From the NCBI GenBank assembly GCA_007922195.1, contig ML682118.1, positions 2,189,272 through 2,253,271 of the forward strand: a stretch of 64,000 nt of DNA. Reading direction: 5' to 3'. Positions within the stretch are counted from its first letter, which is position 1. Every line of letters begins with the position of its first letter. Below, piece after piece: positions 13,601-25,600 of this stretch. Under the pieces are notes generated by a model. The model was not told the origin of the DNA and ran no database searches. It saw only the letters and a program-made list of their open reading frames with translations. A program made the translations under genes and the position numbers. The stretch comes from Podocnemis expansa. Its lineage: Eukaryota; Chordata; Testudines; Podocnemididae.

Positions 13601-16600
13601 CTGGAACAATCTATTTCTGTAAAAGACCAACAATTTTCTGAAAAAAGGGGAAAAATTGTTACAAAAACCAAAGCAGATTTGCTGAAAACAAATCAGTTTT
13701 CATATTCTATTTATTCATTAAAAGAATCAAGACATGCACGTGCTCCTCAAAAATGTTGCCACATAGAAATGTTTGATATATTTATTTTGAATTTACAGTT
13801 TCAGCCAAAAATACTAGCTTTCTTGTAATATCTAATTATTTTGTTTCTTATGAAAATTGAAAATATTGACTTGTCCTTGACCATAGTAATTTGAATGTTG
13901 CTTCCTTCTTGATTAAAAGATTTTCCATGGCTAGATGAAATCACTGATCATCCTAATGGCATTTTCAGGTACTTTGGAAGGAATAGTTGAAGGGTTTCCA
14001 GCACCCACCATTGAACGTGAAGATGGTAAGTATATTTCTGTGGTTGCATCTTTTGTCCTGAGTTGTTCACCAATATTTGGACAGCAGGGGCCAATTTGCT
14101 AGGAAGAAGATAGATGCTACAAGACAGGTATATTTCTTTCTTTAATCTTCTTCATTCAGACATACACAAAAAAGCATGCTAAATCCTGACTCCATGAACA
14201 GAGTAGAAACAAAAGAACCCAGTAGTTTCCATACTCAGAAGTCCCCAGTCTTACACTTCAAAGAGCTCTGTGTCCTAGGAGCTCTGTCACTTTTCTTTCT
14301 CTAAGTGTTATGGTCAAAACTTCTTCTCTTGGCATTATGCTTCTAAGATACCCAGCCTTCAACCAGTATTGTAACATCTGCATGAGGAACCAGGGAGACT
14401 CCTCAGTATGCTTGGATTAACTGTGATCTGACACAAGAAATACTTTTCACTCTTTTCATTTGTTTCACTAAAAGGATGTAAATGTACAGTTGATGGAGTA
14501 ATATTTGATATGTTTTGATCACTGAAAAAATGTCATTTTGACAAAACTCAAACTGTTCATTTTGGAAAGGATTAAGTTTCATCAACACCCCCCAAATAAA
14601 AAAGCTGGAAAATACTTTCAGAATTGAGGAATAATCTTGGTTTTGAACATTCTTTAATTAAAAAAAAAACTATGCTTTTTTTGGTGCAAAGTAACTTTTC
14701 ATTTTGAAATTGAGATTAGCTTAATAATAATATAAAAGGATTAGAAGTTTAAAATTAAAGTGAAACATTTGCAAATTCTTAAAATGAAATGTTTAATTGA
14801 TCTTAATTTATTTTGGGGGTGATGTATGTTGATTTGCAAAGTATTTTTTTTTTTTTAGATTTTTACTGTCTCAATTCAAGACAGGATAATTTTGGAAATC
14901 TCCAAAATCCATGTAGAATGGGGAAGCCATTTCCCACCTACCATGATTGTGTGTCTGTTCAGATGAGTCAAAAGGCTGTCTGGGAGGCCTATTGGCACTA
15001 AAAAGGTCTGTGTCATCAGATCCAAGACATCAGTTCCATCCTGGAAACCTGTCACTCTTTTCACAATGGTAGTATTGATTCTGACTTGTATCTGAATTGG
15101 ACCAATTGTATTGTAATGGCAAACAATGAAAGGCTTATGGCACCTTAAAGATTAATAGATTTCTTTGGGCATAAACTTTTGTGGACGTTTTGTGGACAGC
15201 AAGCCCAAATAGGCAGATGTATATACTCTGACTGTCAGTTATCCCTTGCAAAAAATACAAACAATTTTATCTTCTCTGATTCACAAATGATGGCTCAAGA
15301 AGAAACCATTTTATAAATATACACATTTTCATTTGTGGAATTAATTATGATGATGAACAATAAAGTAAACCTGTGTGTGTGTGCACACATGTGAGAGAGA
15401 GAGACAGAGAGAGATTTTTCATTGAATCAAATTATTTAAAATAAATAAAAAAATATGTTTTAACGGATGTTTTGGGGGATTTTCATAATATTCCTGACAA
15501 CCAAACTCCCTAAATCCTAATTTTGCAACTAAAACCAACTTTTTACAGAAAATTTTCCATCAGCCCACATACAGATGTGGCCATATTGCCAGGTAGTGAG
15601 GAAGATGGCATTAGGTCTGGAGTTTTAGATGGATCAGAGGTGAATTAATGATTATATTGCAGAGACGAGAAAGGATGAGAATGCCGTAGTTAACAGGGAA
15701 AAGGATAAAGTCCAGACATTAATTTTTAGCCATGTGGACACACAGTAAGGAATCATTTTTTAATCATATAAAAAGCAGGGGGGAGGGCTGTCAAAATGTG
15801 GAGATAGTGCAGATTGGAGATTGGGGACTCCCAGCTCACCCCCCTCCCAGCATAACCGCATGAACCGGAACTGGCCCAGGGGTTGTGCCATGGCTCCCTA
15901 GCATTGACAGGGGGCCGAACGCGGGAAGCATGTGCTCTGTCCTTCCCTCCCTCCCTCTACTGGTGGGCCTGAGCAGAGTGGTCCCACCTACCAGCCAGCT
16001 GTCCCTCCCAAAAGTGGCCTGGCCTTGTGGAGGCAGGGCCCTGGAACGGCCCTTCTGTGGAGTTGAGGCCGCTTTGACCGGACTACCCCAGGCTGAACAG
16101 GCCCATTCCAGGGCCTGGGGTGGCTGGGTCAAAGCAGCCTGAACTCCATGGAGGGGCTGTTCCAGGGCCCGGCCTCTGCAAGGCAGAGATCCCCCCCCCA
16201 GCCACTTTTGGGAGGGATGGCTGGCTGATAGGCCAGGCCCCTCTGCTCTGCCCGCCAGCAGAGGGACGGAGGGATGGACGGAGGGAGAGAGCGTGTGCAG
16301 CCTGCAGACATCCCTTCCCCCTGCAACACCTGGGGGGCTGTGGTGCAGCCAATGGACTGGCTCTGGCTTATGTGGTTGAGGGAAAGAAGGGAGAATGGCT
16401 CTTCTCCCCTCCTCGGTTGCTGACCCCTGAGTTAAACCAATGAAAGAAATTTTCCATTAACCTAATGATGTCAACACTGGGATTTAGACCACTTACCAAC
16501 TGCCTCAAGTTTGAGACTGTTCACAGTCTTGACTGGAGTAGCTATGCTGATTTAAGTTTTAGGTGTAGACCAGTCCTTAACTGATTGCATTGTTGACTGT

Positions 16601-19600
16601 GGATGTATAAAATGACTGGAAATCCTTGTGACACTTTCAGGTGATATGGAAGATGCATTAAGGAGTAATCTAGCAAGATCTCCACCACTTGGCTTTTCAT
16701 CAGGTAGGTGTATATATTCCTGGATTTTAGGCAGTGATTTGGCAGCTACATCTGCTATTAGATCCACAGCATTCAAAAAGAGAAGTTGATATATATATAT
16801 AAAAAAAGTATGATTTCTAGAAGATTGGAATGTAAGATTCTTCTATTTATATATTTTTATCCAGAACTTTAACAAACAGGTATCATAAACAGAGAAAGAA
16901 AAAAGTAGGCTGTTCTTAAGGCTGACAGGAAAAACTGTGCTCACTTTGATTTAGGCTGGCTTCTTGCAAAATGACTACTGAAAAGCCTAGATCACATGCC
17001 TCGCTCAAAGCCCTGGAGCCTACAAGCAGAAAAGGAAATCCCTTATCTGTAAAGTGATAATTAACATTTTTTCAGTACACCACCTCTGCATTGATATCTA
17101 TGGAATTGCTTCTGATCTCCTCCTGCCTTAGAGGATAATCATTCTTGGATTGTTAATGACACAAATGATTCTCTTGAGTAATGGGCTATGTTCCCTGTTT
17201 GCTCAGGGTGTGCTGTGAACCAGACCCTCATGGAAAGCTCCCATTTCTTTATGAAGCACCATCCTTCAAGGTTTTTAAGGATCATCTTGACAAAACCCCA
17301 GCTGGGATGATTTAGTTGGGGTTGGTCCAGCTTCAAGCAGGAGCTCATGGCCTCCTGTGGTCCTGTCCGACCCTAATCTTCTGTGATTCCATGCTTATGT
17401 AATAGTATAGGTTACATTCTGACGGTCACCAGCAATTATCTATGACTCTAAGCTAATTCAGAACAGGCAACTGAGGTTCCAGGAAAAATAAAGTTGAGAA
17501 ATTTAAAGGGGTCTAAACAGTTTAGAACTGAAATTCCCTGTGGTTAAATAGAATTTGAGCACCAAGCTTCCTCATACTTCTTTCAGAATTGAAGGTAGAA
17601 GCTATAACTTCTTCATCACTGTATGGAACAAAAAAGAACATGGCGTCACTGTACAATCATAGTCATGCACCAAGTGAGATTTCTGCTGCTGGATTCATTA
17701 ACCTTGTCCAAATACTGAGGGAGAAAATTTCAAGGGGCTTTGAAAAAGAGGGAGAGAATTTTAAACTGTGTGTAATATGCAAGAGCCTCTCATGGACATG
17801 GGCAGATTAACCCATGGGCCTACAGGGCCCACACGATGTGGGGGCCCATCCAACAAGCACTGCTGGGGAGGAGCGGAGCCATGCTGGGCCATAGGGTGGG
17901 CTCAGTGTTCCTCTTCCACCCCATCCCTGGCCTGGCCATTCCACCCCTCAGGGGTGGGGAGGGCTGGCCCAGAGGTCGGGCTCTGCTGTCTTGCCTTGCC
18001 TCTGGGCCAGCCAGTCCATCACCTGGGGCAGGGCCAATTGCACAGCAGTCTCTGGAGCAGCAATGGGTCACACTGCATAGGAAACCGCCCCATGTGCACA
18101 GGCTGCTCAGGGGGGCTGATCAGCCCTGCTGGGGCTGGCCTGGCCCCAGCAACCTGGCACCCCACCCCATAGAGGGCAGGGCTGTTGAGTGGAGGGGGCT
18201 GCAACTCCAGGTGAGTGTGGGCGGGGCCCTGAGTGGGCCCCCAGGCGGGATCATGAGTGCAGGAGGCCCAGGGACACAGAGGCCCCTACTCCACCACTAG
18301 TGGTGGAGCGGTTTGAAGAGGACACTTACTAATTAGAATCATCAGCAAAAAAAGGTCATTTTAACTAGTAAAAAGAGTGCAAAACTCTTACGTGAGCATG
18401 CAGGGCTCTTTGAATTTTTGGGAAGCTATACAGAAGCTCAGAGTGATTGTCAATATGAAAGATGGAACTTGGGAAAATAATCTTCACTAAAATGTATGTT
18501 CAGAAGGGATACATTTTCAGTGTTATTGTGAAAGTGTTCAGATATTCCCACAGCCTAGCAAAAGAATCAAACATTCTGTAGATTAAATATACCATTTTTC
18601 CCCCTTTCTGTCCTATGATACTTGCAACCTGCAGGAAATATAAATTGATCTTAATTGTTGTAGCCTGAATGAACTTTTCTCGGTGATTTCTATTATGGTA
18701 AATGATAGTGTGCCTGACTGATAACCCAAATATATTTTTCAGATACTGAAAGCAATTCAGTTACTGGATACAGTAGGATGGGAGTAGGTAAGTTGTCACT
18801 TTAATCCTTTGTGCATTGAATTTGAAATTCTTCTTCTACACTGGCTTCATGACGAGTTATTGACATCTTTGTGGGAAGAACAAACATGAAGTCCCGTAAC
18901 ACTTGAGGACCGAAAAAAAATTATTTATCTCATGAGCTTTTTTGTGAGAAGAGACTCAGGGCCAATATACTCCTGAATTAAACAAATTCATTTGCCCTTG
19001 TTGACCCTGTCCTGTGAATAATAATTCTCATGTTGTCCTTTCGTTGACAAATGTCAAATGTTGGTGTATCCATTTGTAGGGTTTTCTGCGTGCACTTTCT
19101 GAACATTTTTGAGCCTCCTTCACAACTATTTTTAATGTGTTTTCAGAATTTCTCTTTCAGCTGGTGCAATGTAACTATTCCTGTCTTACAGATGTGAACT
19201 GAGGGATCAGGGCAACTGTCTAATGGGATTTTCAAAAGACTTGTAAAAGATACCAGAGAACAAGCCCTGATGACTTGCAGGGGGACTTGTGACCCTAAAT
19301 CACTTTATGCAAGTTTTTTTTTTAAAGCTTTTAGGTGCCTATTGGTATTTTCAAAAGGACCTAGGCATTGAAAACACATTTTGTGTGCATCAAAATATTT
19401 AGATTGACTCAGTTATTATTAAGAGGCAAGGATCATTTTGATTATGACCATTTGGGGACTTTTGCCTGTGTGTGTCTGTGTTTTTAAACAAATCAGATTT
19501 AACCTTTCAGATTGCTAGGCTGCAAATAAATATTTTCACTTTTCCTAAATCCTACAGCCAAAATGAAACATTTTGCAATAGTCAGTGTTTAAACTTTTTT

Positions 19601-22600
19601 ACATTTTTTTCCCCTAGTTAAAAGCTATTTGCGAGCACTGACCTGAATTCAGCAAATAATGTTCGGTCATTTGAAATATACTTCTCCATAAGAGCGAAAA
19701 ACACAATTTGCTGTAAAAGGTTTCTCCAATTCTATTTAGGACTCTAAGGCTAAGGCTTATTTCAAAATAAGACACAAAGTCTTATTTTGAAATAAGTCAT
19801 TTTGAAATAAGTCGTTTAGAAATAAAAGCCTTATTTCGAAATGACTTATATCAAAATATTTTTTTTAATTTCAAAATAAGGGACACCCTGAAATCGAAAT
19901 AGCATGCCCTCTGTATGGACATGCTATTTCAATTCAGGAGAGGGGCAGCATGGGAGGTGTGGCAACATGGCCCCTGGCAGGGCCATGTTGCCAACCAATC
20001 CCCTGCCTGGCTCTCACCTGGAGAGCCAGGCAGGGGAAAGATGCCTCCAGGGCAGGGATCCCCCTACCCTGCTGTCCACCGCTGCTGTTGGGGCAGCAGG
20101 GGAGGTACTGTGTGGGGAGGGAGTGTGGGACACCCTGGGTGGGCAGGCTACGCTGTCCAGGGCTGTCCTGAAGCCCAGTGGGGGGGGAGCTGCAGTGCCC
20201 ACCTCTCCCCGACACGCCAGCTCCAGGCAGCCGCACAGAGCTGGAGTTGCAGGGAGAGCCTGGCGCTGCAGCTCCTGCCCACCGGGCAGCCCTCCACTCT
20301 GCCCCACTGCCCAGCCTCCAGCAGCAGCTGGAGGGGCAGCGGGTGCAGGCACCTGCTCTGCCCCTGCCAGGGATGGGGATGGCTCCCAGTGCCGCACCAG
20401 CTGTGGGCACTGGCTTTGCCCCCTGCCCTGGCTTGAGGGGGGGACTGCTGGCCCCACGCCAGCTGCAGGCGCCTGCTCTGCCCCCCACAGTTATTTCAAG
20501 ATAAAAAAGACGTGTGGACATACCCTAAATTAATACAACTGCCGTCTTTGCTAAAGCAACAGTGGTGGATCCTGTTTTCTGGGCCAGAAGTCTTGTCTTC
20601 TATTCACTTTTCTGTAATTCCAATAAATACTGACTGATATTTCCTGCAGCCTCTGATCATCATTAATAATAATTATAGATTTGTGTTCATTCATGTAAAA
20701 CTAGTTCCAATGGGAGTGGAAGGAACTCAGCAGTAGAAGGGGTGACTTTTATCTGAAACATTTTTCTATTCTGAAAAATGGACAATTGTGTCATCCACAA
20801 TATTTTATGAATTTGTCTTCAACATGCTGAACTGTTTATTTCACATGAACACAAAAAACCTATGAATTTCATACTGACATTGCCAAAGTGAAATGTTTGG
20901 ATTTTTTTCTGTTTAAAACATATGTATTTAGAAATTGTTTGACTTCACTTAAAATATGTAAAAAATTTAAAAGAAAATCAAACACTAACTTCTTGCTAAA
21001 TGTTGGTTGGTTGGTTGGTTGGTCTAGTTCCTGAAAAAAAATGGGAAAATATACTTTGGGGATTTTTTTTTTATTCTACTTGTTGATTTATCCTTAAAAA
21101 GGAAAAAATCAGTTCTCAACAACTCAATTGAGCAACTAAAATAACAGCCACACAGTTCATTGCAGAAAATGATTTATAGCTTTCATCAAGTGTTCTGTGA
21201 AGGGGAGAACTTGGCAGCTAGCATGACAATCTCAATCCAACTGGGGCGCGGGGGGGGGGGGGATCCAGTATGTTCAAAATATCACAGTTTCTGGATGCCC
21301 AGTGAAGAGTTCCCATTTTCTTTCATTTCAGCTAGCTGTGCTTTGCAGTATTTCCTCCAAACACAAGAATTGCAGGATTTTTTTTCCAAAGCTCCTTCCT
21401 TGTCTGTACTAGCAAATAACAGCTAAAAGAAATACACACTATTGATTTTCAGAAGTTCCTGGAAATATGTGAATATTTAGATCTGATATTGTAATTATTT
21501 TTCCCCTTTTTACAGGCTCACTGTTGGATTTTGCTAAGATGTTGGCAAAAACCAGTCAGGATATCTTTCAGTGGAAATGGGGAACTAATAATAATTTTCT
21601 ATACAAATGCTGTAAGTGAACCATGAGTTAGTGACTCTGGTATAAATATCTCCCTTTCCTAGGGTTCTGTTTTGATAGCAAATTCACTGCACAGAAACAC
21701 ATGGAGAAGGTTTATTTTCCTTTATAATAGTTTTAGGGTTCAGAGAATTCAATTTTTAGAAGTATGATGACCAGTATCAATGCTCATTTGAAGCACTTTT
21801 AAGATTTTTTTTTAATTTAAAATTCACAATTACATGAAAATATGGATGTTTACTGTTTGAAATCTTCACAGTTGCAGACAAGTATAAAGAGAATCAATTC
21901 AGTGTTTAATAACTCACTTGACATTGAGTCAAAAAGTTGTAAACCATTTTATAAACCATTCAAACACAATCTGTGAATATTGTATGTTAAAACATACAGC
22001 ATAAACATCCTGAAATCAACAAATCATAGCAGTTTTTAATATACATTCACTAGTATACTTCATAACAATCCTAATGCAAAAGTGCAAATTACTCTATTTT
22101 TACTTTAAATCCTTGAGGCATTTTTCTAGTTTCCTTTTCCTTACATTTTGAGTCTCAGTGTAAGTAGGTTTTCATCATTTTGTGTGCATAGGGTGAAATC
22201 CACATTTATTGACAGATAAAAATCTAATACTTCCAAGCCAAAGTATTATGTATTATTCTGGTGAAGTTGTTTCTTTGTAGTAATTATGATACAGCTTTAA
22301 TTGCATGATTCTTATTTCCTATGCCCCACACAAGACCCATAAGAAAATTGAAAAAAATTTTAATGAGAAGTATTAGACAATCTTAACTAATAGATGTTAC
22401 TTCCACCAGTGCCTATAATGATGCCCATATGTGAGGGCAGAAATTCAGGAATGAGGAAGTTGTGGCTATGCCACATAAAGAAGGATCAAGAAAAGCAAAG
22501 GAGTGAGCTATACAATATAACAAACAAGGAGTCTTGTGGCACTTTTCAAGACGATCACATTTAGTTGTCACATGAGCTTCTGTGGGAGAAAATCCCACTT

Positions 22601-25600
22601 TGTCAAACACTTGAAGATGGAGAAGTACAGATGAATGGGAGGAAAATAAATGCAGGGAAGTGTGGGTCATAGTATCATGCCAGTGAGGGATTATCTTGTA
22701 GAATAGGCTGTAGGTCCTTGATGATGTGATGTAATGATTTGACTTGAGGGTTATAGGTGATGACCAGTAGAGTTCTGTTGTTTTCCTTCTTGGGCTTGTC
22801 CTGTAGTAGCTGACTTATGGGTACCCTTTTGTATTTGTAATAGTACTTATACAGCAAAACAGCACTAGGGATAGCAGAGGATAAAGGGTGTGGTAGGGGT
22901 GGGTATACTGTTCAGTGAACAATGTGAAAAACACTTTACCAAAGCACAGTTGCAGTGAATATTATTTATTAATCTTATCTATGTGCCACTAGGCACATGC
23001 AGAGTTTAATCTCTTAATATTAAAATTTTATATTATGATACATTCCTTTAGCTGCTATTGACTCCACTGAGCTGGTGAAAGATGAAGCCATCTCCTTGGT
23101 TGATGCTGGCATAGCTATAAATCTTGCTTTTCCCCTGGTTCTCCGTCAGGACAGGAATGTGAAAATGATCCTATCCTTTGACTATGGCCCTTTTGATCCT
23201 TTTAAGGTAACTTCTATCTTTGTTATCCTTTTTACAGACATTGCAGTTAGGACTGAGGGCCCATTTATGTCAGGTGGTGTTTGAGCACAGAAAATACATT
23301 GTCCCTGACCACAAGGCAGAAGAGTTGAAGAAATTTAGAATCTTTAAAAAACAAATGCTTGGGTTTTTTTTTTTTTTTTTTACTTCATTGCTGGAAAACA
23401 GTTTAGGACAGGAAGGAACTAAGAAAATCTAAATCCTTCTGAACCTGCTGGAGGGAAGTTTATTGAAGATCATCCAACCATTCAAGGAGAAAGTTGACCA
23501 ACACATGGAAGTCAACATTAACACTTTTGTGAGGTGTCCCAGGGCCTGTTGGAAAAAATCTTCCAAAGTACAACAAATAGTTTGGTGCTTTAATCAATAG
23601 AAATCAGTCAACAAACTCCCTTATGTGCCTTTGCAAATCCACCCTAGAATAATCTCAGGGAAGGAAATCTTTGTTTTGCATTTTATTGGGAAGATGGAAA
23701 CTTTGGTAGCCTTAAGAAAAGCAAGTAGTTTTGTTGCACTTAAAGACTAACAGATTTATTTATCGCATGAGCTTTCATGGGAGAAAATCCCACTTCGCCA
23801 GACTCTTTGACGAGGGGGAACTTACAGGATGGGATGAATATAAATTCAGGGGACTGTAAGACATGGGCTCAGGTCATACTGCAACAGCAAATCAGAGCAT
23901 TTGTAAGGATTCAAACTCTAAGAGGCTATGTCTGCACTAGAGGGCTCAGTTAAGTTGACTTAACAAGGTTGACTTTAAGTTGACTTAGCAAAGTTGACTT
24001 AAAAGTTAAGTCGACTTAACAAAGTCTGCTTAAAGGCTTGTCCACACTGGAGGGCTCTGTTAAGTTGACTTTGTTGATTTAGCAAAGCCTACACTATAGA
24101 CAACCCTATCTACTATGTGTTAAGTCAACTTAATAAAGTCAACTTTAATGCTTAAGTTGTCTTTAAGGGCTGGAGTTATTAAGTCAACTTAAGCAAGTGC
24201 TTAAGTTGACTTAACAAAAGTCCAATGTGGATATGTCTTTCCTTAAGTCGACTTAAGGGAGGTAAAGTAGACTTAAGGCTCCAGTGTAGACGTACCCAGA
24301 AACAGCACATAGTCTACGTCTACATTGTAAAAGCTAAGTTGACTTTATTCAGTCAACTTAATAAAGTCGACTTTGCTTTTATAGTGTAGATTTACCCAGT
24401 CAACTTTATAAAGTCGACTTTACTGGACCCAAAAGTCAACTCTATTGCCCTGCAGTGTAGACAGGGCTCTGTTTAAGTCGACTTTAGGGCCCTTAAAACA
24501 ACTTAAACACATAGTGTAGACGTACCCATAGAGGGAGAGTGAAGTCAAATTACCTGTTATAACGTGAAAAGAAGCCATAGTCACGATTAAGTCCTGCTTT
24601 GAGACAACCTAATTCGCTTATTACTTGGATTTCAGCTCTGTGGCGGAGTATTGGAATCAGTTTATTTTGTTTGATCCATGCTTGTGGCTGTTTGCTGAGA
24701 TTTTTACAGGCGCCTAAGTGCCCTGTTCCAATAGACTTTTCCAGGGAGGTAAATTCATATTCCTTTTGAGCTTCTTCAGAAATCTGAGCCATCGGGTGCC
24801 TGTATAGCCAGCCATGGGTTGCTACACAAACATTCTTCCTATTCTGAGAACAAAAGGTATGCTTTCTATTACAGGTTTGTAGTGTATTTAGTTTAACATA
24901 GGCCTCAAAGCAAAAGTTAATTTTTTATTGTTTCATTTCAATTACTTGATTTTGATTTTGGATACGTCTACACTATGTGTTTAAGTCAACTTAAGGGCCC
25001 GTTAGTCAAATTAACAGAGCCCTGTCCACACTGCAGTGCAATAAAGTTGACTTTAGGGTTCAGTAAAATCAACTTTATTACTTCCAGTTATAAAGTCGAT
25101 TTTACCGTTAGGTAGACTTTATTAAGTCAACTTAAAGCAATGTGGAGGGGAAGTTGCTTTAAGTTGACATAATTGGTTTCCCAACCACAGAAAACATGGG
25201 GATGGAGGCTGGCTAGAAGGCACAACACAGCTGGGAGTGTTCCCAGCTGTGTGGACCACAGCTAAACTCCCATGTTCCCTGACTGATCTCCCAGGTTCAG
25301 AGCTGGACCAGGCATCACAGCCTGACCCTGCATTTCCCTCATTCTCAGTCTGCTCTGTATGTCTCTCCTGTTCTTTGTCCACTCTGCATGTCTCCCCCCA
25401 TTCTTAGCCCGACCCCACGTCTCACCTGTTTTTTTCCCAACCCAGCATGTCTCCCCTGCTCCTTGCCCGACCCCTCCTGTCTCCCCCATTCTTAGTCCAA
25501 CCCCACATGTCTCCCCTGTTCTTTGCCTGACCCGCATGTCTCCCCTGTTCTTTGCCTGACCCGCATGTCTCCCCTGTTCTTAGTCCGACCCCGCAAGTTT

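Larger units (their letters stand above)
23717..24840 (-). repeat. Long S-family copy, interrupted by two type C transposons
   Basis: It begins with antisense S sequence at 23717 and runs to CAAACTCTAAGA, is interrupted at 23924-24297 and 24312-24527, and resumes AGAGGGAGAGTGAAG..ACCTGTTATAACGTGAA. The same order (CAGCACATAGAGGAAG, then ACCTGTTMTAA, CCATAGTC) is carried inside the composite transposons at 30440 and 34860. The 12 bases between the two insertions, AACAGCACATAG with flanks, are original repeat. Confidence 0.6.

Noticed and set aside
19745..20528. Firm assignment to PIF/Harbinger from the TAA flanks
   Set aside because: Other copies with the same terminal repeat have AGA, ACA, TTT, TTG and AAT flanks, so a TWA target rule does not hold; only the 3-bp length is safe.
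19904..20533. 209-codon frame and overlapping frames on both strands
   Set aside because: Composition artefact of a type B core bounded by TAA duplications.
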